Part shown: one piece after another, positions 11,826 to 21,141 of the stretch
How positions within the stretch are numbered: position 1 is the stretch's first letter
Layout of the letters: every line of letters begins with the position of its first letter
NCBI GenBank assembly: GCA_051294375.1
Contig: CM119265.1
Coordinates: 12,141,866-12,205,865, forward strand
Length of the DNA stretch: 64,000 bases
Reading direction: 5' to 3'
From: Paraspadella gotoi
Taxonomy: Eukaryota > Chaetognatha
Notes under the pieces: generated by a model
Database searches by the model: none
The model's input: only the letters and a program-made list of their open reading frames with translations
What the model was told of the DNA's origin: nothing
Program-made: the position numbers and the translations under genes

Positions 11826-12600
11826 TAATCTATGATGACTTCATTTTTAAAGGCAAAAATATTTCACAAAGTCACGGCTTAAAATTTTGAAATAAATTAA
11901 ATACTGCAATAAGCAAATGATAATTTGGATTCAATTTCAAATCTATACTGAACAAACAAGAGACAACGTTTTAATTAAGCTTTTTTCTTTCTAAGAATGA
12001 TTCTATATTTTGAAAAAAGAGCTGTATCTAAAAGGTGTGTTTAGCAAAGGTAACAGACAAAATTGTTTTACTAATTTACTCAACCATTCATTACAATCAT
12101 AAGGTTTTATAAATTAAAATATAACGATGACTATTTGAAATAGAAGATGGAATGGTGATGTTGGCAGATTGAATAATATTGCGAAACAGCGTTAAAACAG
12201 AGAAAAAATAAGATATAAATTTATATATATAAATTTTTTGGACAATTATTTCTACTTAGATTTGCTGTTTCTGTTTGTACATATTGATTTAGTTTTTGCT
12301 TGCCATTAGAAATATAATAAAAAAGCTAAAAAATAATGATTTATTTGAAATTCATCAGCAGTATATATATATAGAATGGAAAATAAAGCCTTAATAATAT
12401 TTTAGGTTTTTTAAATTAAGGTGTTTAAGCTGTTGTTTAGGAATAAAAAAGTTAAATTGATTCATTATATTTTTATAATACTTTCAATTAAATCGCGTTA
12501 AAGATGTTTACAAGTTTCAAGACAGAAACTTGTAAATTAATTAATTAATAGCATTTCCGTCATATTTAAAAAAATTAATATTATTTTTTATTTTTATAAA
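11826..12600. other. AT-rich spacer
   Basis: Low-complexity AT-rich DNA with short TA runs. No gene, RNA or repeat family is recognisable. Confidence 0.5.
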
Positions 12601-12621
12601 TTTTATTATTTCCCAAAAAAT

Positions 12622-12800
12622 TTCTTGGAGCTGAAGTTGGACGCTTTTTTGCCCGCTCCGACTCCAGCTCCAGCTCCGGCCGAGATTAAATCTCAGCTCC
12701 AGCTCCAGCTCCGGTAGGAAAATAAATTCAGCTCCAGCTCCAGCTCCGGCCAAATATGCCAGCTCCGGCAGCTCCGACTCCAGCTCCAGCTCCACATCTC
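12622..12800. repeat. GCTCCA hexanucleotide array, second copy
   Basis: Degenerate array of GCTCCA/GCTCCG, again with a GGCC-containing spacer. It abuts the minus-strand SINE at 12800-12965. Confidence 0.9.
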
Positions 12801-12965
12801 TGGAATACACATATGGCTACTCCCCCTTCGGTAAGCCATTGCTCTACCACCAATTTTGGGACATCAGAACTTATTGTAAAAAGTAGCTTCGGCCAGATTT
12901 GAACCTGAAACCTTTTCGTAATGTTGAAATCCGGCGCGCTAAGCACTCGGCCAAATGATTTTCAA
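12800..12965 (-). mobile_element. tRNA-Ser-derived SINE, minus-strand copy
   Basis: On the minus strand the pol III A box TGGCCGAGTGC (12943-12953) and a B box GGTTCAAATCT (12895-12905) are correctly ordered. The body TGGCTTACCGAAGGGGGAG is shared with the copy at 14.1 kb. The 3' tail is replaced by the GCTCCA array. It does not fold as a functional tRNA. Confidence 0.75.
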
Positions 12966-13383
12966 AAAATTTTGTACAAAATAAATTATATAAAGCTGTA
13001 GGTTCGCTTTTAATTTTTTGGGGGAAACAAAAAATTCAACAATCAAAGGCAGAGATTTCGACATCCGAGTCCCAAGTTTCCCGATTCATGACGGAACGTC
13101 GCAACAACGACGATTGATACGAAGAAGAAAGCGAATATCTGGCTTATTTTTAATGTTTGAAATTGAGGAAAAGTCAGAGGCCGCGAAGTCAAACATTTTC
13201 ACGTTGCTTCTAAGGTGTTTTATTAAGTGTTTTTCACCAGTTGCTTATTGTGAAACAACTGAAACTGTTTTTATACCTCGTCGCCTATTGTATCAATATT
13301 AATAAATAGGCTAATGATTAAGAGAATGAAAGAATGAAATTGTTTCGAAAAAAAAATAATCTAAGTTTTTGATTTGCAAAAAA

Positions 13384-14055
13384 ACAAGTTTGAGCAATCA
13401 ATGTCGGATCTGCCTACAATAATTAAGCGGTAATAAGCTAATAGGATGATAGTTCTTGGTAATGTTTTCTGACTTTCAATTTGTGATCTTAACAGATCAT
13501 AACACGTTGTAACATAAACAAGTTTAAGCAAACAATGTCAGATCTGCCCATGATCATTATAATTTATAATCAATTCAAGTTAATTAATTAATTTGCCAAT
13601 TAATTAATTATTTTGATCCAAAAGGTTTGTTTTGATTAATTAATTGACTGATTAATTAATTGACTTATTGATTAATTAACTGATTAATTATTTGATTAAT
13701 TAATACATCTTGCATTTACATTTAATATAAAAAGGAAAAAAAGCATTATCAATTAGTGAAACACGTTTTGTTTTTTTCCATTTAAACTGATTTCCACTCA
13801 AACGATTCCATCGAAACTTCATATTCAGCTCAATCACACACTTCCCTACCCACACACAAAATTTCATTCCAATCCATCCATCCAATCATGTGTAATTGGT
13901 GTTTTTTGCTAAGGTGGGATGGACGGATGTCGTTTTTTTTGCATAATTTATTATAATTCAATGTTCTGACATGATATAAGTGAATGCCTGACAAGATTGA
14001 GGGACCGAAAAAGTGAATTATAGAGTCGAGATCTGCTGAAAGCAGATCTGACTAA
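13384..14055 (+). mobile_element. Helitron/Helentron-like non-autonomous element, copy B
   Basis: Starts ACAAGTTTGAGCAATCAATG, TCGGATCTGCC. A second start-like segment lies at 13513. The middle holds an AATTAATTGA-rich tract, and the 3' part contains CCAATCCATCCATCCAATCA and TTTTTTGCTAAGGTGG. It ends with the hairpin GATCTGCTGAAAGCAGATC followed by TGACTAA. Homologous to copies A (11.2-11.8 kb) and C (32.8-33.0 kb). Confidence 0.55.
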
Positions 14056-14109
14056 AAAGAAAAGAAAAAACAAAATTTATATTGAGGTTTTTTGTTTTTT
14101 TTATTAAAT

Positions 14110-14370
14110 GACGAGATGGCCGAGTGGTTAAAAACTAAGACTTCGACGCAGAATGGAATAGTCGGATTCGAATCCCACTCAATGTAAACTTTTACAATAA
14201 ACTGCTATGTCCCAAAAGTGGTCGTAGAGCAATGGCTTACCGAAGGGGGAGTAGCCATATGAGTACTGGATAACAAGACAAAAACTCGCTTTCGAATTAT
14301 CATTTGTATTCGAGTTACAGAGCTTGCCATCTCAGAAATTCTAGACGGATGCTACTGTACAAATCATAAG
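14110..14370 (+). mobile_element. tRNA-Ser-derived SINE, most complete copy
   Basis: Head resembles tRNA-Ser: GACGAGATGGCCGAGTGG gives an A box at 14117-14127, and GGATTCGAATCC gives a B box at 14164-14175. The region between is too degenerate for a cloverleaf. A body shared with 12800-12965 (TTACCGAAGGGGGAGTAGCC) and a tail shared with 8997-9105 follow. Confidence 0.8.
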
Positions 14371-14500
14371 ATAAGGTAGCTTTTTAGGGCAGTTTAAAGT
14401 ACAAGCCTAAAGCTCGTACTTTTGTTTTTCAAATTCAAATTTGAAGAGAGGAAAGCAATTTATTTGTTTTGTTTCAACGAATTTTTAGGACATTTTTTTG

Positions 14501-14540
14501 GACATGTTTCGACTCTACAATTAGAGTCTTCATCAGCATT
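14501..14540 (-). ncRNA. hammerhead-ribozyme-like motif
   Basis: On the minus strand CTGATGA, A, GACTC, a short loop, GAGTC, GAAAC, ATGTC. This is the hammerhead core order (CUGANGA, stem II, GAAA, short stem III, UC). One extra A before stem II departs from consensus. A plus-strand CTGATGAAGACTCTAA half follows at about 14561, so two partial cores face each other. Confidence 0.45.
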
Positions 14541-14637
14541 GCTGCAATGATGCTGCAATGCTGATGAAGACTCTAATTTAACTTTTAGAGAGGAAAACAA
14601 TTTGTTTTGTTTCAACGAATTTTTAGGACATTTTTTT

Positions 14638-14675
14638 GGACATGTTTCGACTCTACAATTAGAGTCTTCATCAGC
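14638..14675 (-). ncRNA. hammerhead-ribozyme-like motif, second tandem copy
   Basis: Same core and stem II pairing as the copy at 14501. The tandem spacing would give a dimeric transcript, the arrangement known to favour cleavage in short-stem-III hammerheads. Confidence 0.45.
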
Positions 14676-14949
14676 AATGCTGCAATGCGTCGAATTATTT
14701 TCTACTAAAAATACTATCCTCCACTATTTAATGATATTTCATCTTTAACCCTTACTCCTGAATATTTTTTATCTTCTATTTCAGATAGATAGGTACACAT
14801 TTTAGTTAGTTAGTAAATGAAAAATTGGTTTGAGCAAACTATTTTGAATCTACCTATGATAATTTAGCTAATCAGATAATGCATCGTGATAAATCTTACT
14901 TACAAAACTTTTTCTTTTGCCTCAGAGCATAATAAAAATATATAAAAGG

Positions 14950-15925
14950 ATAAAGAGAGAAAAACCACAATGTAATTCTAATTCTATGGTTTTTTTTTTT
15001 CTTCTCTCTTTTTCTTTTTCTTTCGTTATATCTCTTCATTATTTTTCTAATTGTTAGTTTCTTGAACGCTTTTTTTCTGTTTTTTATTTTTCGTAAGCCA
15101 TAACCATAAATATAAATTATGAATATTAATTTTTTGATTGTTTGATTGATCGATTGATCCAAAGATTTATTGATTATTAAATATTTTTTCAGTTTTATTA
15201 AAAAATATATCATGATTGAAGGATAGTTTTAGTTAGCCTTAATGTCTATTTTAAGATTAGTTCCTTCTATTATAATTTTTTTATTACATTTATTTTTATT
15301 TAGTTTTTTTTAAATTTTTTCATACATTTTGGTTTATTTCATTTTCTTCTTTGTTTGTTTAAAGAGTGAAATAAAAAATATCAAAATAGGATATATTATT
15401 TTATATAAGAATTTAATTTGCAAGAAAATGTATGCAACTATTTGCATGTGCATATATATTATATTTCATTATATTCTTTGATGTGAATGCATAAAATTAA
15501 TTGAAAATAAGTAAGAAAAAGAAAAAAACACTGGAAAGGAAGAAAAAAAATGAAAAGGAGTGAAAAGAAAAGGGGAAAATAAGGAGGGGAAAAAAGAGAA
15601 AGAAAAAGAAAGGTACAGAAGGAGATTAGTATAAAAAAAAGATTAAAAGGGTTGAAAATAACAAAGGAAAAAGATAAGAAAAAATGGAAAAGAGAGAGAG
15701 GTGAAAAAATATGATGAGAAAAGGAGAGGAGAATAAGAGAGGACAAGAAAAAATTACTTTTCTTTTAAAAAATCAAAGATTTTATACCAAAAAATAAAAA
15801 AATCATATTTAAAAATTAACTGAATTTAACCGTTAAAATAAATATATTAACGGTTAGGTTAAAATTATTTTTAACCGTTAATAACCGTTAACTGTTAAAG
15901 GTTATCGTAACCCTAGTCCTAACGA
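14950..15925. repeat. long dispersed repeat, copy 1, with AACCGTTAA motifs
   Basis: Aligns by eye in the same orientation with 26450-27328. Shared features are TTGTTAGTTTCTT(G/A)AACGC, a TTGATTGATC-type stretch, a long purine-rich tract and a terminal block of repeated AACCGTTAA/TTAACGG motifs (15828-15905). No coding capacity is recognisable. Confidence 0.6.
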
Positions 15926-16199
15926 CTTCCTTCTGCGTTGGCAAAGCGACACCGTCCTAGAGTAACCGCGCTCAATGAGCTCAATGAGCAATGCATATGC
16001 ATTGCTCACTCTCTCTCGCTCGTACGGCTTATTTTTCCGACACATCGTAATTTAAAACCGTCTTTAAAATTGGAACAACGACAATTACAGCCACAGATTC
16101 AGCACCGATAACAACAGCTACAGCAGCAGCTACAACAGCAAGACAACAACGGCAGCTACACCTTAACATTTTTTTTCTTCTCCTTTATTCAATTATTTA

Positions 16200-16432
16200 T
16201 CAGATCTCAAAAGTTTCAAATCTTCCTTACTCAATACCCACTCTTCCCTCCAGCACTTCCTCACCACGACGGGTGACTCTTCCCCCACACAGAACCGCGC
16301 CTCCCCCGCCAAATCCAAAATCGGCGTCAACGACGCGTCGAACGGATCGAACTCGGAAACGACGCAACCGGAGACGTTGACGAGGACGCCGATCGGAGCC
16401 ACGCCCACTTCCGAAGATCGTAGGTAGAGTGA
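16200..16432 (+). CDS. possible Ser/Thr-rich exon (hypothetical)
   Basis: A plus-strand open frame with the GC-ending codon style of nearby true genes. It encodes Ser/Thr/Pro/Asn-rich sequence (for example SPAKSKIGVNDASNGSNSET) and ends in a stop at 16430-16432. A CTCCAG acceptor lies at about 16253. The opposite strand is also open, so strand and reality are uncertain. No family recognised. Confidence 0.2.
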
Positions 16433-16534
16433 GCGAAGGACGCGGTCGTTGAAAAGACGCCAGCGAAAACGGATACGAGGATTTTAACTCAAGAACCAGA
16501 GGGCGAGCGAGAGAAGAAAACAAAAGACCCAAAG

Positions 16535-17424
16535 GAAACGTCGCCGATTCGTCATTTGGGCTGAGGGAAGTTCGGTTACTAGAAGATTAACATAGTACTT
16601 AATAGTAATACTTATAAAGGGTGCAGCCCCGGATTTGTTTTGTGATCCAAAAATGGCTTTATCATTTTGGTTTTAAAGTTCATTGGCTTAAAAAACGATA
16701 AAATATATCATTTAACGATAATGAGTTTAATGAAAAAAATTCAGTTTGGTACCTTCAAGTCGAACATATGTTTCAGAAGATAATTGATTAAAAATCCTGA
16801 CACGAAACAAACCCAGTTTTTCCGCATGAAGAATAATAAATTGCGTGCAGTTTTTATGAACCGGGAAAGAACTACCTATGTTTCCTTAGTCGTTATAAAA
16901 AAAATTAAAAAGCATTTTACGAAATTTTCATTTTATTATTTAACATAGGCAATATTTGTTTAAACTTATCAGTATAATCATCACACAACATATTTCATTT
17001 TCAGACGATTAAATTGAAAAATTGTAGATTTAAAATGAGTACATATAACTATATATAAGACACCACACCAACGTAAATCTATGATTTAACAGAAAACAGA
17101 AACGTATATATTTCATTAAAATGTGTAATATGATACCAAAAATTAAATCGCTGAAACGTTTGACCCGTTATTCATCGTTCAATTAGATCTCGGTACCTTT
17201 CTTCCATGGTTTTATGATAATAAATAATCAAAATTATGAAAGACATTAAAACCAATAACCCAATCAACAATCAACAGCAAAGCGACGACCAACTGGATTT
17301 TCGTTCCAGAGAAAACGAAATCTTCGTCGCTTCGCCGATTTCATTGGGGATCGTGGCGCTGAGACCTTGACCACACCACACCACACCACTGAGACCTTGA
17401 CCACACCACACCACACCACCACAA
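16535..17424. other. AT-rich spacer
   Basis: No gene recognisable. At 17365-17420 a 31-bp unit containing GACCTTGACCACACCACACC occurs twice in tandem. Confidence 0.5.
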
Positions 17425-18796
17425 TTACAACCGATGCCACCGCGACAAGGTCGACCTGTCCCACGACTGTCTCTTTCCAGTCATCTCTTCTCTCAGTAAT
17501 TTGAGATAAATGATCTCAAGTGTTCTCTCCGCTTCGTGATTCCTGCCTCGATCTGAAAACGTCTTCCCCGCGAACTGATAGGAATGAGATTTGACGGCCA
17601 AGCGGTCCACGAAACTCTTCTCCTCCCAACTCCTTCGACAATCCACGCAATACTTGGATTCGTGATTCGGATTTTTGTCGCAGGAAGTTTTCTTTTTCGG
17701 GATGTGATACGAAGGGAATGATTCTTCGGTGAAGGAATGTGAGAGTTGAAAATGTATCAGGCGCAAGTTGGCCTCACTTCCGAGATTTCGAATCAGAGGC
17801 TGAGGCGTGAAAATGAAAGAAAGAAGCGAATGTTCCTCGCCTCGTGGAAAGGGCGATTCACAACGAGTGTCCAAACGAGCGAGAGTTTCGGTTGCAGCGC
17901 GGGAAAACATGTTGAAGAAATTTCGCGGATCGATCAGGTCCAACATATTTTGATAGGGATTGACGGGATTGATAAGAAGCGGCCATTGATCTCTAACGGA
18001 CTGAGGAATGTCGAGCGAAGTGAAGAAGTGCGATCTTCTCGAAAGTCACGTACAAGCTTTCGATGTTTTCGACCAAACTTAAGAATTTTCGAAAGGCTGT
18101 CGCGTAAGATCGAGACTCTTGGCCGCTTTCTTTCTCTCGCTCCTCCCCCATCGCGGCCTCCTCGGCGAGCAGCTCGAAGACGAAAGACAGAAAGAAGACC
18201 GTTTGAGACCAGAACTTGCCCAGCCTGGCCTGGTCGTGACAGAACCAGCTACGATTCGCCATCCAGCGAGAGTTGAGACGGACAAGGTGAGATTCTTCGC
18301 TGCCGCCACGGACGCCATCTCCCGCTCGAGCTGCATCATCTCCACGTTTCCGACGCCGTTGTAGCGACCATGGACGGGGCTTTCCACGGCGACGATGTCC
18401 ACATCGACCCCATGGAAATTGAAGTTGAGCAAGAATGAGTTTTTGCGGAATTCTTGACGATTCAAACTCGTTTCCGTCACCAGAATTTTTTTCCCAATCG
18501 TCAAGAATCGTTTTTCTGTTTAGATTACATCGAAAGTTGTTGTAATAAGCGACTATGTCGACGTCTGCTCTCAAGTAAGTGGACGTCCTCTTGTCCATTC
18601 CGCCGACGATGCGATAGCGAATGGGTTTGTGCCGCGCGTTGCGTTTCAAAAGGTCGAAAATCTCGCGGCAGATTCTGAGGGCGTGGTCTTTCCATTTCTC
18701 GGGCGGCTTTATGAAGATGCAGAAACGGCGGAAGATGGCATCAACAAGATGAGACAACGGTGCTGATTGATTGGGATGAAGAGTCGGTGTTAACAT
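17425..18796 (-). CDS. OAS-like nucleotidyltransferase (gene 2), with frame breaks
   Basis: Paralogue of the gene at 8.1-8.8 kb. N-terminal helices are followed by the glycine pair (RIVGGMDKRTST), D-x-D (RADVDIVAYYNN), a third acidic site (HGVDVDIVAV), the segment SRWMANRSWFCHD with ARLGKFWSQTVFF and SFVFELLAEEAAM. A C-terminal motif NPVNPYQNMLDL resembles the DPxDPxNN region of OAS. Beyond it is a tail of about 130 residues with a cysteine cluster (CDK and YCVDCRR). The reading moves between three frames. One shift is at an A7 run near 18490, one near 18275 and one near 18020. Each is compatible with a single-base indel. The gene may be intact with sequence errors, or a young pseudogene. It starts at ATG 18796-18794. 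Confidence 0.6.
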
Positions 18797-18814
18797 TCTT
18801 GGGGATTTAATTTT

Positions 18815-18960
18815 ATTTAATTATCGAGCCTACCGGCGAAGCCGGTTCAGGCTCAATATTGATTCGGGTGAGCTTCTTTGTGACGTCGTCGTCGTCGTCG
18901 GCGTCACGCATTTTTATATAAAAACTACTACGCTTTTATAGTTTTGGCTGGGACTTACCG
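18815..18960. repeat. hairpin-containing repeat fragment
   Basis: Contains GCCTACCGGCGAAGCCGGTT followed by CAGGC, which can fold as a hairpin, and a (GTC)n run (GACGTCGTCGTCGTCGTC). The arrangement resembles the hairpin-plus-simple-repeat ends of the Helitron-like elements, but the sequences are not the same. Confidence 0.3.
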
Positions 18961-19769
18961 TTTTTTTAAAATAAAAATTATTATAAATTACAATGAAGTT
19001 TTATGAAAGTGTGCGATCATAGTAAGTTAAAAATTTAGATATGGCTTCTCATCTTGAAATAGCTCTGAAATTTTCATATTACATTTGGATTCAAGTATTT
19101 TTTGTTTGAATTTCCACTTCATTATGATTTACTGCAATATGCAAATGAGATTATAGTACTCATTATAATATCCAAATTAGTATATAGAAATGCTTTAATC
19201 TAATTTACATATTGCAGTAAATAATATTGAAAATGAAATTCATAAACATATCTTTGAATCAATAAAAAACATGTGAAATCAAAAGACCTTTTTAATGAGA
19301 AGCTATATCTTAATTTTAATAAAAATAAAAATAAAATCTTTTACAAGCTATGATTGGAAAAAATTGTAAAAATTTTCAATTGTAAACAATTGTAATATTT
19401 TTTTTCCTTTCTTTTTTTTCTTTAAATTATATATAGATTTTTCTTCCTATTTTTGTCAGTTGCTGCCTTTTCTGAACCCATTAAAAACGAGTTCAGGCAC
19501 TGCAGTGACTGTTCAGCTGCCTTCCAGCGGCTGTCCAGCTTTCTCTCTCTTTCTCTCTTTGTCTCTGTCTGTCTTTCTCTTTCTGTCTCTCTCTGTCTCT
19601 CTCCCTCTGTACGATCTCTTGCGTGATTGTTTTTTGAAAAATTTTGATTATTTTTTTCCTTTTAAAAACCTTTATTATCGCCATTTATTCCGCGTTTTTT
19701 TCTCAATACAAATCCCAAATTTACATCCGAGATTTTCGTAGATTTATTCTCTTTCTCTCTATCTTTCTT

Positions 19770-19801
<32 letters not shown>

Positions 19802-21141
19802 ACTCATACACGCATTTGTTTGTTTTATTTATGATGAATGATTCATTGCGTCAATGAATGACTATCATTGCATCAATGAATGACTATTATCGTATCAATG
19901 AATGACTATCATCGCATCAACCATTTGGTTATTATCACATTAATCTTTTGGTTATCATCGCATCAATCCTATCAATCCTATTCTTTTAAGATTTTTTTTT
20001 TTTTACTTTCAGGGAAAGTATACAGAAACTGGAGTCTAATGGAAAGACTAGAAGTAGGGGTAGCCGCACTCAATGGGGTGAGTCAACAATTTAGAGCGAG
20101 TACATGCTCAAACGAATATTTAGACATTTTTAAGAATACTTTCAATGGACAAAAAATTTCTAATATCGCTCTATACCCTACTAATTAATTTTTTAATATT
20201 TATTTATAGATAGGAAAGGCCAAAATTGTTTTTTAGAATTTTTAAATTTTAAGACCAGATTCAGATAGCTCATAAAAAGTATAATTCTTTCTTAAATATT
20301 TTTACGATAAGTGTGTCAAAAATAAGAAAAACTAGAAAAAATCATCATCATCATCATCTTTCGATGATTTTATCAGTTTTTTTATATTTTCACTTAGAAA
20401 ATGTAAGAATTTTTAAAAGCTGTTATTATATTATTATTATATTTATTTCTTGTTGAATTATATTTCTTGTTTAACTTTTTATGCTCTATCAGAATCCATC
20501 AAAAAATTTATAGTAATATAATATTTTTAATTAGGCTAGTACCCTCTGAAGAAAGCATTTTTGACAAAAAATATTTTAATACCATAATCTATGGTCATGA
20601 TAGATTATTTAAACGCTGTATACATTAGCATTTAAATTTCATCGGCTATGGCTACTAGAAGTAATACTGATAATAATATGGAATAAAAACATGAAAAGAT
20701 AAACATGATAACACTTATAAACAACGAAATTACGAAAAATTTCAAAATTATTGCGCGAAATATCTTAAAAGTATCTTTTGTTTCTTACTATCCGAGAGAG
20801 GTCAGCGCGGCTAATACTGAAAGGGAAACAAAAGAACAGAACAGGTACCGGATGTAACTTGAAAATATTCCTAACGGATTTCGTTTGCAGCGGTTTTTTT
20901 TCGAATTTGAAATTTCGTTGTTCGTCTCCGTTTGTGAATCTGGCTTTTGTGTCACCTCGTAGAATTTTTATGTTTTTAATACTAATAATAGCGCGGGAGA
21001 CGTTCCTATTTTTATTTTTGAATTTATTTCCACATGTACGTGTGCGCTACTAATTTTTTTTCTCGATCGTTTTAAATTCTTTTTTAATCATTTGCAACTT
21101 CAAATCGTATTTTTAATTTACAATTTTGTCATTCGATTTCC
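18961..21141. other. AT-rich spacer with simple repeats
   Basis: Mostly featureless. TC/TTTC-rich tracts lie at 19540-19610 and 19750-19800. A tandem array based on ATCAATGAATGACTATC runs from about 19840 to 19975. An ATC run lies at 20343-20358. A short segment, 20032-20078, is bounded by a CAG acceptor and a GGTGAGT donor, but its frame is not convincing. Part of the last few hundred bases is presumably the 5' UTR or promoter of the JIP-like gene. Confidence 0.45.

Larger units (their letters stand above)
14455..14690 (-). repeat. tandemly duplicated hammerhead-bearing segment
   Basis: TTTGTTTCAACGAATTTTTA, GGACATTTTTTTGGACATG and a minus-strand hammerhead-like core occur at 14466-14537 and again at 14609-14675. 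The downstream TAAAAATACTATCCTCCACT recurs inverted near 33.2 kb. Confidence 0.6.

Noticed and set aside
14110-14180. Functional tRNA-Ser gene
   Set aside because: The A and B boxes are good, but the D, anticodon and acceptor arms do not pair, and a SINE body and tail follow.
15459-15746. Phe/Leu/Ser-rich minus-strand frame resembling a membrane protein
   Set aside because: Reverse translation of a purine-rich tract inside a dispersed repeat. The copy at 26.9-27.2 kb gives the same artefact.
20032-20078. Exon flanked by CAG and GGTGAGT
   Set aside because: Splice-like signals exist but the frame shows no conserved words and no neighbouring exon.
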